Assembly (NCBI RefSeq): GCF_000189275.1
Contig: NZ_AEVT01000117.1
Coordinates: 151,739-215,738, forward strand
Length of the DNA stretch: 64,000 nt
Source of the DNA: Vibrio sinaloensis DSM 21326
GTDB lineage: Bacteria > Pseudomonadota > Gammaproteobacteria > Enterobacterales > Vibrionaceae
Reading direction: 5' to 3'
The translations under genes and the position numbers were made by a program. The notes under the pieces are model-generated. The model was not told where the DNA came from and searched no databases. It saw nothing but the letters and a program-made list of their open reading frames with translations. Positions 29,156-37,850 of the stretch are shown one piece after another; the first letter of the stretch is position 1; every line of letters begins with the position of its first letter.

Positions 29156-30075
29156 TACTTTTCACTCCTCAACATACGCCATAAGAAGTAAGCGATATAA
29201 ACATCCATGATGAGGAACAACACTACAGATACTGAAGCGCCATAGCCCATGCGATAGTTAAAAATAGACTCTTCGTACATTTGGTAAGCCAAGACCGTCG
29301 AGCTTCCCCAAGGGCCTCCCGCAGTCATGGTGGCCACCAAGTCGAATGAACGCAGTGCACCAATCACTGTCACTACGATCGCGATAAAGGTCGCAGGGCG
29401 AAGCTGAGGAATCACTACATACCAAAGCATGCGCCACTTTTTCGCACCATCAAGACGAGCGGCTTCTATCTGCTCTGGGTCTAGGTTATTTAGCCCTGTC
29501 AGGTACAAGATCATGCAGTAAGAAATCTGTGGCCACAGACCCGCGGCGATAATGCCGTAAGTGACGTAGTCTTCATTGGCTAAAATTGAAATAGGCTCAA
29601 TCCCAAACGCCCCCAAGACAATATTGAACAAGCCAAACGAAGGATCGTAGAACCAAGCGAACACCAGACCAACGACGACTTGAGAGATGACAAATGGGAA
29701 AAAGAACAGCGATTTAACCACGCGTATGCCTTGAACCTGCTGGTTTAAGAACAGTGCGATAGCCAAACCGATCGGCGGTGCCAACATAAAGAACACCAAC
29801 CACAAGGTATTGTTCTTCAGCGACATATAGAAAGCGTCAGAGTCAAACAACTCGCGATAGTTATCTAGGCCAACCCACGTTTTTTCGCCTAATCCATCCC
29901 ATTCATAAAAACTGAGCCAGATACTGTCGAGGATCGGATAGATAACATAGATGGCAAAAATGGCCATTGCAGGGGCTAAAAACAGCCATGGTGAGAGCTT
30001 TGCGCTTACCCTAGCTTTACGTCTCGCAGAGGGGAGACGGTTTTCTGGGTATATCGTTTTCACAGATTGCTCCAT
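29155..30075 (-). CDS. ABC sugar transporter permease (MalF-like)
   Basis: Inner-membrane permease of 306 residues with six main helices and the EAA loop EAARLDGAKKWRMLWYVVIP near residue 205. The ATG at 30075 is chosen because it is preceded by GGAG and begins MEQSVKTIYPENR; an upstream in-frame start is possible but lacks a good ribosome site. First gene of the minus-strand operon permease-permease-binding protein-lacZ-alpha-galactosidase. The promoter lies in the 343-base region shared with the ATPase gene. Confidence 0.92.
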   Translation of the reverse strand: MEQSVKTIYPENRLPSARRKARVSAKLSPWLFLAPAMAIFAIYVIYPILDSIWLSFYEWDGLGEKTWVGLDNYRELFDSDAFYMSLKNNTLWLVFFMLAPPIGLAIALFLNQQVQGIRVVKSLFFFPFVISQVVVGLVFAWFYDPSFGLFNIVLGAFGIEPISILANEDYVTYGIIAAGLWPQISYCMILYLTGLNNLDPEQIEAARLDGAKKWRMLWYVVIPQLRPATFIAIVVTVIGALRSFDLVATMTAGGPWGSSTVLAYQMYEESIFNYRMGYGASVSVVLFLIMDVYIAYFLWRMLRSEK

Positions 30076-30418
30076 TTTGTGTGACTCCTTGTCACATCTT
30101 CCGGTTTCAAATCCCATTCAACACTTTATTCAAAGTAGACGAAAAATGACCAAAAGATGAAGTTTTATCTAATCTACCAATACATATTAATAACCTTGGT
30201 GATTTAATACACACCAACAAATCAATTTTGTAAACGTTTCCACAAAACTGACTCATTTTCGCGAATTAACCATGATCGTGATCAACTATTACTTCACAAC
30301 TGGTAACAAAATCGACGCAAAAGCGTATGTTTTATGGACAAAGCGAACTAAAGTGCTTTCATGCGAACTTTATTCGCTCATCAAACGAGTTTTTTGCGCC
30401 ATACGGCAAGGAGTAAAT
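30076..30418. promoter_or_regulatory. divergent control region of the ABC operon and its ATPase gene
   Basis: A 343-base gap with no convincing gene. It holds the GalR-type operator at 30228-30245 and AT-rich promoter-like sequence on both sides. An open frame runs through part of it in phase with the ATPase, but it lacks a ribosome site and family similarity. Confidence 0.5.
30228..30245. promoter_or_regulatory. GalR-type operator between the ABC operon and the ATPase gene
   Basis: TTGTAAACGTTTCCACAA shares the core TAAACGTTTCCAC with the galE operator at 5981-6000 and is nearly palindromic. It lies midway between the divergent starts, so a single regulator could control uptake, hydrolysis and the Leloir genes together. 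Confidence 0.7.
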
Positions 30419-31501
30419 ATGGCTGACATCAGCTTAAAACAGGTCATCAAACGCTATGGTGATGTACAAACCATTCACGGTGTGGATTTAGAGATAGAGA
30501 ATGGTGAGTTTGTTGTCTTCGTCGGCCCGTCAGGCTGTGGTAAGTCGACCCTACTGCGCCTTGTTGCCGGCCTAGAAGAGATCACAGAAGGTGAAATCCA
30601 CATTGATAACCAGTTGGTCAATGAAGTTGATCCTGCCGAACGTGGTGTGGCAATGGTGTTTCAGTCGTACGCACTCTACCCTCATATGACGGTCGAAGAG
30701 AACATGGGCTTTGGTCTAAAAATGAATGGCCACCCTAAAGAGCAGATCGAAAAACAAGTGCACAGCGCGGCAAAAACCTTGCAGCTAGACCACCTATTGA
30801 AACGTAAACCCAAAGAACTGTCTGGTGGCCAACGTCAACGTGTTGCCATTGGTCGCGCCATTGTGCGTAACCCAAAAGTTTTCTTGTTTGATGAACCTCT
30901 CTCTAACCTAGATGCCGAGCTGCGGGTTGATATGCGCTTGCAGATCGCCAAGCTGCACCAAGACCTACAAAACACCATGATTTATGTTACTCACGATCAG
31001 GTGGAAGCAATGACCCTCGCCGATAAAATCGTGGTTCTGCGTGATGGGCGCGTCGAGCAAGTAGGTTCGCCGCTGGAGTTGTACCATACACCACAAAATG
31101 AATTTGTCGCGGGCTTTATTGGCTCACCAAAAATGAACTTTATCCCGACCAAAGTTGAGTCAGCGAGCGATGGCAAACTCACACTTGTGGCAAGTGATGG
31201 GTCATTGTTTACCCTTCCTGCAGTAAAACAGTCTCTCGAAACTGGTGCGGCTATTACGTTAGGCATTCGCCCAGAGCACCTAGAGATCCAGCAAAATGGC
31301 GATGTCCAACTTCAATTCCAAAGTGAGGTTGTCGAGCGTTTAGGCAACAGTACTTACATGTTTGGTCAAGCCTGCGGCGAAGATGGCTTTAAAGTTCACT
31401 TACCTGGCGACCAAGAAGTCAGCAAATTTCAAACCATGGCATTAAGCTGCAGCCACACTGATTGTCACCTGTTCGACCACAATGGGCTGCGTGTCGAATA
31501 A
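30419..31501 (+). CDS. ABC sugar transporter ATPase (MalK/UgpC/MsmK type)
   Basis: Cytoplasmic ATPase that drives the galactoside ABC system. Walker A is GPSGCGKST (about residue 37), the signature is LSGGQRQRVAIGRA, Walker B is VFLFDEPLSNLDAEL, and the switch histidine is in THDQVEAMTLADK. The C-terminal OB-type regulatory domain brings the length to 360. The ATG at 30419 follows AAGGAG. It is divergent from the permease operon instead of lying within it, which is common for shared MsmK-type ATPases. Confidence 0.95.
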   Translation: MADISLKQVIKRYGDVQTIHGVDLEIENGEFVVFVGPSGCGKSTLLRLVAGLEEITEGEIHIDNQLVNEVDPAERGVAMVFQSYALYPHMTVEENMGFGLKMNGHPKEQIEKQVHSAAKTLQLDHLLKRKPKELSGGQRQRVAIGRAIVRNPKVFLFDEPLSNLDAELRVDMRLQIAKLHQDLQNTMIYVTHDQVEAMTLADKIVVLRDGRVEQVGSPLELYHTPQNEFVAGFIGSPKMNFIPTKVESASDGKLTLVASDGSLFTLPAVKQSLETGAAITLGIRPEHLEIQQNGDVQLQFQSEVVERLGNSTYMFGQACGEDGFKVHLPGDQEVSKFQTMALSCSHTDCHLFDHNGLRVE

Positions 31502-31512
31502 CGCCAACAGCA

Positions 31513-31542
31513 AAAGTGGCTGAGGTAACACTCAGCCACTTT
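31513..31542 (+). terminator. terminator after the ABC ATPase gene
   Basis: AAGTGGCTGAG and CTCAGCCACTT form a perfect 11-base-pair stem with a 6-base loop. The following T run is short, so strength is moderate. Confidence 0.7.
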
Positions 31543-31617
31543 ACCACCCGGTATATCCGCAGAAATTGCCTGTATTGTTCTACACTTAACGGGTAATTGG
31601 AGACGACAGCGTGAGAT

Positions 31618-32706
31618 ATGCCGATACTGACATCCGATAACCGCCACCAGCAGTGGCTAGATATAAAAACAACCTTGCAGCAAGATAGACTGTTGTATGC
31701 CTACGTGTTTGTCACCACACTGGCACTCTATCTCATGTCTCAGAGCGTTACGCTTGAGTCGAAAATTGAATATGACGCTTTTACTTATCTAGAAACTCTG
31801 ATCAGCATTTGTTACGTCACTTTCTTGTCTTGGAGTACGGGCTATTACTTGTACCTCGCGTATCATAAGACGCCACACCCTTTGGTTGTGTATATAAAAA
31901 CGCTACTCGGTTTTTTTAATCCACTGTCTAAAGCGGTCAGTTTTATTCTTCTGGTATTAGCGCTTAATTTAACCTTCTCATGCTATACCTACCTTAAGTC
32001 GATCATCCCCGATATTAAACCTTTCCAATACGACTTACTGTTCTATCACCTCGACAATTGGCTCCACTTTGGTACCGATCCTTGGCAACTCACTCATCAA
32101 TGGTTTTCTTCGATCTACAGCACCTTTGTGATTAATTTTCTCTACAACCTTTGGTTTTTATTGATGTGGGGAAGCGTGCTGTTTTTTATTGTTCGCCGAG
32201 ATATCGCCCGCTTAAGAAATCAATATTTAGTCACCTTTATGGCCAGCTGGTTGTTCATTGGTGGAATTTCGGCAACCTTACTTTCTTCGGCTGGCCCTTG
32301 TTACTCTCATTTGGTCGATTCAGAACTGAATCACTACTTGCCTCTCATGGATAGATTGATGCAGCAAAGCATTTCACTAGAGACGAAAGGATTACCGCCA
32401 CTGTGGGCACTCGATGTGCAAGACATGCTGTGGCTTAAATACTTAGGGCGAGAAAGTGGTGTAGGGTCAGGAATTTCAGCCATGCCAAGCATGCATGTCT
32501 CGATTGCAGTCTTGATGGCATTGGGGGCTTACCAACTCAATCGTAAACTAGGCTATCTGATGTGGCTTTACGTGGTCGCCATTCAAATTGGCTCGGTCCA
32601 CCTAGCCTGGCATTATGCCATCGACGGCTACCTGAGCATTGTACTGACTTTGATACTTTGGAAACTGTGCGGCGTATTGGCTCGCAAGGTACAGGTCACT
32701 AATTAA
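31618..32706 (+). CDS. PAP2-family membrane phosphatase
   Basis: Integral membrane protein of 362 residues with about six hydrophobic helices. The C-terminal half carries the PAP2/Aur1-like motifs SAMPSMHVS (about 288-296) and HLAWHYAIDGY (about 323-333), which supply the catalytic histidines and aspartate. The first PAP2 motif (KxxxxxxRP) is not evident, as in the Aur1/inositol phosphotransferase subgroup. It probably acts on a lipid phosphate or phospholipid head group. Its 3' end overlaps the convergent LysR gene by 8 bases. Confidence 0.8.
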   Translation: MPILTSDNRHQQWLDIKTTLQQDRLLYAYVFVTTLALYLMSQSVTLESKIEYDAFTYLETLISICYVTFLSWSTGYYLYLAYHKTPHPLVVYIKTLLGFFNPLSKAVSFILLVLALNLTFSCYTYLKSIIPDIKPFQYDLLFYHLDNWLHFGTDPWQLTHQWFSSIYSTFVINFLYNLWFLLMWGSVLFFIVRRDIARLRNQYLVTFMASWLFIGGISATLLSSAGPCYSHLVDSELNHYLPLMDRLMQQSISLETKGLPPLWALDVQDMLWLKYLGRESGVGSGISAMPSMHVSIAVLMALGAYQLNRKLGYLMWLYVVAIQIGSVHLAWHYAIDGYLSIVLTLILWKLCGVLARKVQVTN

Positions 32707-33610
32707 CGACCTGAGCAACAACATCACGAATACAGAGACTTTTCTCTTCATACTGGTTCGCTTTGAGGTACAACAGGCGAATATCAAAGTCAGGGACTTC
32801 AATCGGAGTATCCACCGCGACTAAACCATGGCTCGCCGTTTCCATTTCGGCAAATCGCTTAGGAACGATACAGATCAACTCACGACCGATCAGTAAACGT
32901 CTCACGGTCAGGAAATTGCGCGACGCCACTCCCACGCGCCGTTCATAACCTAACTTTGCTAAACGTTGGTCCACTTGAGTCTGCAGGCTGCCATCTGGGC
33001 TAACTAACGCGTGTTCAACACTGACAAATTTATCTAAGGTTAGTGGTAACGAAAGCTTCACGCTTCTGGGATCAAATAAACATTTATGTTGCTCTGTGTA
33101 TAAGTGCTGCGATAAAAAACGACGATTTAAGTTCTCGATGCTACCAATAATGACATCCAGCTCTTCACTTTCCGCGATATCTAGGTAATTGCTGCGGTTG
33201 ACGTTGTAAAAACTCACCTGAGACAGAGGGGAGACTTGTTTGAGTTGATCGTACAGTTGAGGGGCGAAAAGCTGCTCAGCGTAGTCCGTTAAGCCAATTC
33301 GCCACGCTCCTTGATACTGTGCAGGAGCAAAGTGCTTCTTGGTCAGCAGATCATTCTTAATACTTCCAAGCAAACGGTCAATAATAGGAGCAACCTCTCG
33401 AGCACGACGAGTAGGTTCCATCTTGATGCCGACTCGTTCAAACAGAGGGTCATCAAATAAGGAGCGCATGCGCTGCAAAGTATGACTCATGGCCGATTGG
33501 CTGATAAAACACTGCTCTGCGGCAAGACTGACACTTTTAGTTTGGTACAAAGCTTGAAATGCCACCAGCAAATTGAGGTCGACGCCTTTCCAGTTAAACT
33601 CTTTCATCAC
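32699..33610 (-). CDS. LysR-family transcriptional regulator (LeuO/NodD-like)
   Basis: A 303-residue LysR protein. Its helix-turn-helix region reads NLLVAFQALYQTKSVSLAAE and then CFISQSAMSHTLQRMRSLFD, the style of the LeuO/NodD branch, followed by an effector-binding domain. It is divergent from the chromate-type transporter gene 90 bases away, and that gene is its most likely target. Effector unknown. Confidence 0.87.
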   Translation of the reverse strand: MMKEFNWKGVDLNLLVAFQALYQTKSVSLAAEQCFISQSAMSHTLQRMRSLFDDPLFERVGIKMEPTRRAREVAPIIDRLLGSIKNDLLTKKHFAPAQYQGAWRIGLTDYAEQLFAPQLYDQLKQVSPLSQVSFYNVNRSNYLDIAESEELDVIIGSIENLNRRFLSQHLYTEQHKCLFDPRSVKLSLPLTLDKFVSVEHALVSPDGSLQTQVDQRLAKLGYERRVGVASRNFLTVRRLLIGRELICIVPKRFAEMETASHGLVAVDTPIEVPDFDIRLLYLKANQYEEKSLCIRDVVAQVVN

Positions 33611-33700
33611 AGCTCATCCCATTTGATTCATAGAGTATATTAAAACTATCAATTTGAGTCATTTTAGTCGATTGCGTACATTATCGACACTATTTATTGG

Positions 33701-34861
33701 ATGAGTAACCAAACCATGCTGTCGATTTTTAAAACCTTTTTCTGGCTTGGCTGGATAAGTTTTGGTGGCCCAGCGGCACACATCGGCTACTTTCGAAATA
33801 CATTTGTTGAAAAGCTTAACTGGCTCGATGATAAAGAATACGGCCAGATCGTAGCATTAAGCCAGTTTTTGCCAGGACCAGGCTCTAGCCAAGTTGGTTT
33901 TGCGTTAGGCTATAAGCGAGGTGGCCTCGCGGGGGCATGTATGGCCTTCTTAGGCTTTACGCTACCTTCAGTATTGATCATGCTGGCCCTCGCCTTATTG
34001 AGTAGCCAGTTAACTGAAACCAGTGCTTTTCAAAACATTGTCCATGGCTTAAAGCTACTCGCGGTTGTCGTGGTCGCGGACGCGACATGGGGAATGTACA
34101 AAAATTTCTGTAAAGACAAGTTGTCTGTCAGTTTGTGTCTGTTCACCGCAGTGGCTTTATTACTGGTACCGAGTATTGCTACTCAAATGGCGGTACTTAT
34201 CATTGCCGGAATTGTCGGCATTAAGTTTTTAGGTAACTCGCAGCAAACAGCAAGCACGCCATTCAAACCCACACTCTTGCCCTTAGTTCTATTTGTCGCC
34301 TTGTTAGTTGGGCTACCTTTTGCGGCGCAACACATGCCAGCTCTAGCTTTGTTTAATGACTTTTTCCAAGCAGGTAGTTTGGTGTTTGGCGGCGGCCATG
34401 TCGTTCTACCTTTATTGCAAAACATCGTCGGTGATCAACTTTCTCAAGATGCGTTCCTTACGGGGTATGCAGCAGCGCAAGCTGTTCCGGGCCCTATGTT
34501 CACCTTTGCCACCTACATTGGTTTTGAGCTGATGCCACAAGCGCCAATCGCAGGTGCTCTGATTGCTACACTCGGTGTGTTTGTTCCTGGTTTTCTCCTG
34601 CTACTCGGCGTATTAAAAAACTGGCAATCTTTGGCGCAAAACACCAAAGTTTCTGGCGCGGTTAATGGTGTGAACGCCGCGGTGGTTGGCTTACTGCTTG
34701 CTGCTCTGTACCAACCCGTATTTATCAGTGCGGTCATCAACCCGCTGGATATCTCGTTAGTTTTGGTCGGTTTTTACCTTATGAAGCAACTCAAGCTGCC
34801 GATCATTTGGATGGTTGCGTTCTTTATTCTGGCAGGGTTGCTAGGCGGTCTCGTGAGTTAA
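33701..34861 (+). CDS. chrA: chromate transporter family protein (two-domain CHR)
   Basis: Inner-membrane protein of 386 residues with two homologous CHR domains. The first has GWISFGGPAAHIGYFRNTFVE and LSQFLPGPGSSQVGFALGY; the second has AGSLVFGGGHVVLPLLQN and AAQAVPGPMFTFATYIG. Family members export chromate in proton-coupled fashion, but many chromosomal homologues have no demonstrated chromate role. Divergent LysR regulator upstream and a shared terminator downstream. Confidence 0.9.
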   Translation: MSNQTMLSIFKTFFWLGWISFGGPAAHIGYFRNTFVEKLNWLDDKEYGQIVALSQFLPGPGSSQVGFALGYKRGGLAGACMAFLGFTLPSVLIMLALALLSSQLTETSAFQNIVHGLKLLAVVVVADATWGMYKNFCKDKLSVSLCLFTAVALLLVPSIATQMAVLIIAGIVGIKFLGNSQQTASTPFKPTLLPLVLFVALLVGLPFAAQHMPALALFNDFFQAGSLVFGGGHVVLPLLQNIVGDQLSQDAFLTGYAAAQAVPGPMFTFATYIGFELMPQAPIAGALIATLGVFVPGFLLLLGVLKNWQSLAQNTKVSGAVNGVNAAVVGLLLAALYQPVFISAVINPLDISLVLVGFYLMKQLKLPIIWMVAFFILAGLLGGLVS

Positions 34862-34878
34862 TTGTTGCCATGGAAATG

Positions 34879-34905
34879 AAAAGGAGAGCTAACGCTCTCC
34901 TTTTT
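34879..34905. terminator. bidirectional terminator between chrA and tadD
   Basis: AAAAGGAGAG and CTCTCCTTTT pair around CTAACG. T runs exist on both strands, so it ends both the chrA transcript and the tad operon. No tad gene lies beyond it. Confidence 0.85.
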
Positions 34906-34910
34906 AACAC

Positions 34911-35921
34911 TTATTCCTCAACCACCACTTTTTGTTCGCGAACCAAGGCTAATGCCCGCTCGAGGTTTTCGTTGGCGACTTTGTAGTAAGTTGGCTTAGT
35001 ATCAATGGCCTGCTGAAGGTATGGGATCGCTTGGTCCGGTTTGCCTTGCAGCATTAAGAAGTACCCCACATTATTTAGTGCTTCTGGCTTGTTCATATGA
35101 CGAGTAAATACATTCAAAGCCCGGTTAATCTCCCCTTTACCTAAATAGATAAGCGCCAAGTTATTCAGTGCCTTTTCATTATTTGGGTCTTCCTCAAGCG
35201 CCTGTAAGCTTAGCCTTTGCGCTTGACGATAATCTCCCGACATATAGTACGAATAGCCACTGTTGGTCAGGGTTTTGACTGAATCTGGTTTTATGCGTAG
35301 TGCGTGTTGATAGTATGCCTGCGCCAGTTCATGCTTGGCGTCTAAGTCTGCTAACACACCTAATCCCATGTAGGCGTAGTCAGGAGAGCTCACATCCGTC
35401 TTCAATACCTTGACCGCGTCCACGGTAGACAGGTCTTGATCGGTTAACGTTCTTTTACTGCCAAAGCGCAGTTGGTCGGCATTGATCGCTTTGAGGAAAT
35501 AGCTTTCGCCCTGTTTCACGTCCCCATCACGACTCGAAATGATCCCTAGCTGCTCTAACGCCTGAATATTATTTGGATTGGTTTCTACGGCTAAAGTGAA
35601 TGCTCGCTCAGCCAACGCTAAATTACCGCGACTTTGGTGGATACGGCCAATATTGTACAACGAGCGATCACGAAACTGGCCATTCTCAAAGGACAGCGAA
35701 CGGATGTATTCATACAAAGCCAGATCAACGTTTCCTTGCTTCAAAGCAGCATCACCCCGTGTGATGGCTTCTTTTTCCGTTTTAGGAGGCTCATCCAAAG
35801 AGAGTGTATCAATCGGCTGACCATCGTAGAGCGAAGTATCTAAGGTATTTTCATTGCTGGCTGCGCAACCCACTAGGATTAAAATAGGAAACAGCCATAT
35901 AAATGTTGAGCGTATTTTCAT
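34911..35921 (-). CDS. tadD: Tad pilus assembly lipoprotein with TPR repeats
   Basis: A 336-residue lipoprotein: signal peptide ending in LVGC, then tetratricopeptide repeats through most of the chain (for example SLYNIGRIHQSRGNLALAER and ALNNLALIYLGKGEINRALN). TadD is thought to be a pilotin-like partner of the RcpA secretin. The ATG at 35921 has AGGGA upstream and lies directly after the tadC stop; longer in-frame starts would hide the signal peptide. Last gene of the tad operon here, followed by a terminator. Confidence 0.9.
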   Translation of the reverse strand: MKIRSTFIWLFPILILVGCAASNENTLDTSLYDGQPIDTLSLDEPPKTEKEAITRGDAALKQGNVDLALYEYIRSLSFENGQFRDRSLYNIGRIHQSRGNLALAERAFTLAVETNPNNIQALEQLGIISSRDGDVKQGESYFLKAINADQLRFGSKRTLTDQDLSTVDAVKVLKTDVSSPDYAYMGLGVLADLDAKHELAQAYYQHALRIKPDSVKTLTNSGYSYYMSGDYRQAQRLSLQALEEDPNNEKALNNLALIYLGKGEINRALNVFTRHMNKPEALNNVGYFLMLQGKPDQAIPYLQQAIDTKPTYYKVANENLERALALVREQKVVVEE

Positions 35922-35923
35922 AA

Positions 35924-36868
35924 TTAATTCCCTAACGTCGCGGTAAGAAATAGCATTGATGGCCCAATTGCGACGATAAAGAAACAAGGCCAAATAAACA
36001 GTAAGAGCGGGAATATCATCTTTGTCGGGATCTTAGCGGCTATCTCTTCGATTTCTTGGTTGCGTTTATCACGGAAATCCTCGGTATATTCACGCAAGGT
36101 TTGTGACAAACTGCCACCAATACGAGAAGCATGTGAAAGCATAGTGACTAATCCTGCAAGCTCTTTTATCCCTGTACGCTCAACTAAGTCCTCAAACGCA
36201 TCAGACATCTCTACACCAGCTTTGATTTTCACACACACCGTATCCAACTCATCGGCGAAATCGGGGTGTGAAATCATTAACTCGTCGGCAACTCGGCGAA
36301 GCGCAGCACTGAACCCCAGCCCAGACTCGGTACATACCACTAAAAGGTCTAGCGCATCAGGCACCCCTCCACGAATTCGTGACTGGCGCTTCTTCACAAC
36401 ATAGTTAAGACCAACATTAGGAATATAAAGACCAAATGCCACACTAAAAATCATCGCTAAGTTTAAATTCGACATGTCTGGAACAAGAAAATAAAGCGTT
36501 GCCGCCATGCCGACACCAACCAGAATGGCTGCCCCTTTAATGGCATAAAATACAGTCAGTGCATTAGCGTCATGGTAGCCCGCGTGCATCAATTGTTGGC
36601 GCACACTTTGATTTTCTTTTGAATTAGAGGGCGTTAAAGTTGGCGCAATGGAATCCAGTGTATTGCCTAAACGCCGTCCTTTTTTGAGTTTTTCTCCCGG
36701 AGCGGTTTTCTTTAGCTCTTCCAAGCGAACTGACATCGGAGCCCTTGTTCCGACAACCACCAAAAACAACGTGAACATAACCAACACAGTTGCAACAAGA
36801 ATGACGCCGAGAAAGAAAGTCTGTTCCTCTATCTGGAGGTCTGCAAGGATTTGATAAATAAAGTCCAT
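35924..36868 (-). CDS. tadC: Tad secretion inner-membrane protein
   Basis: Second of the paired GspF-like platform proteins of the Tad machine, 314 residues. The type II secretion F domain appears in ALRRVADELMISHPDFADEL and SHASRIGGSLSQTLREYTED, flanked by hydrophobic helices at both ends. It sits between tadB (1 base away) and tadD. It works with TadB as the inner-membrane base on which TadA acts. Confidence 0.93.
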   Translation of the reverse strand: MDFIYQILADLQIEEQTFFLGVILVATVLVMFTLFLVVVGTRAPMSVRLEELKKTAPGEKLKKGRRLGNTLDSIAPTLTPSNSKENQSVRQQLMHAGYHDANALTVFYAIKGAAILVGVGMAATLYFLVPDMSNLNLAMIFSVAFGLYIPNVGLNYVVKKRQSRIRGGVPDALDLLVVCTESGLGFSAALRRVADELMISHPDFADELDTVCVKIKAGVEMSDAFEDLVERTGIKELAGLVTMLSHASRIGGSLSQTLREYTEDFRDKRNQEIEEIAAKIPTKMIFPLLLFIWPCFFIVAIGPSMLFLTATLGN

Positions 36869-36869
36869 T

Positions 36870-37838
36870 TTACACCTCGAAGTTGATTATGTTGCGAATC
36901 CACATCGAGCCAATGAATAGACTAACGATCCCACCACTGACTAAGGTCATCCCTCGTGGATCGGTATACAGAGGCTCAACATAAGTGGGGTTGATAATCG
37001 ACAAGAAAAGGAAAAGTAAGAATGGAGACAACACGAGTATCCAAGCGGACAAACGGCTTTCCGCCGATAATGTTTTGATTTTACGTTGCAGCTTAAAGCG
37101 CGAACGCAATACTCGACTGACCTTCTCCAAGTTTTCCGACAAGTTACCCCCAGTCTCTTTTTGTAGCAACACTGCACTTGAAAACGCCAGCATGGATACG
37201 GTTGGGGTTCGCTCGGCCATTTGCATAATCGCCATACGCATATCATAGCCAAAGTTAAGCAAGTTAAAGGTATTCTTGAACTCGGTTCCGATTGGATCTG
37301 GCATTTCGTTACCGACTTCATTAAACGCCTGCGTTACTGGCTGACCAGCCTGAAGCATACGGCGCATTATATCGAGCGCTTCAGGTAACTGTTCTTCAAA
37401 TTGCGAGAGTCGATCTGAAATGCGCTTGTTCAACCAAAAGTACAAAATCGCCCATATACCGATCGACGACGCAATGCCAACATAGAAAGGCTGGCCGATG
37501 AGTAGTACAACCATAAAGGCACATATAGAGAGGATAAAAGTCACCGCAAGGGTTTGACTCAAACTCCAATCGTAGCCAGAAAGCTCAATGGTCTTTTTCA
37601 AAGAAGAGAAAAGCTCGTACTTTACTAAGCGCCTATCCATTGGCGTGAGGCTTTTCATGTAGTGCTCTTGCAGCAATGAACGCGCTTCTTCATCTAAGTT
37701 TGCTTGAGAGTCTTTCAGTCGCTGCGACAATTGCTTGTGCTTCGCCTTACTACCGGCGGCGGGCAAGATTAATGCTTGTGATATAAATACCACGGCAAAA
37801 AAGAGCAAAATATAGAAAAGCGTTGCATCCTGCTGCAT
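36870..37838 (-). CDS. tadB: Tad secretion inner-membrane protein
   Basis: First GspF-like platform protein, 322 residues, with N- and C-terminal membrane helices and an F domain (EQLPEALDIMRRMLQAGQPV and QKETGGNLSENLEKVSRVLR). A strong GGAGGAGG ribosome site precedes the ATG. It lies immediately downstream of tadA and upstream of tadC in the standard order. Confidence 0.93.
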   Translation of the reverse strand: MQQDATLFYILLFFAVVFISQALILPAAGSKAKHKQLSQRLKDSQANLDEEARSLLQEHYMKSLTPMDRRLVKYELFSSLKKTIELSGYDWSLSQTLAVTFILSICAFMVVLLIGQPFYVGIASSIGIWAILYFWLNKRISDRLSQFEEQLPEALDIMRRMLQAGQPVTQAFNEVGNEMPDPIGTEFKNTFNLLNFGYDMRMAIMQMAERTPTVSMLAFSSAVLLQKETGGNLSENLEKVSRVLRSRFKLQRKIKTLSAESRLSAWILVLSPFLLFLFLSIINPTYVEPLYTDPRGMTLVSGGIVSLFIGSMWIRNIINFEV

Positions 37839-37850
37839 GACAACCTCCTC

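Noticed and set aside
32699..34861. Calling chrA a proven chromate-resistance system
   Set aside because: The two CHR domains are clear, but no chrB-type regulator or reductase is present and many chromosomal members do not confer resistance, so only the family name is kept.
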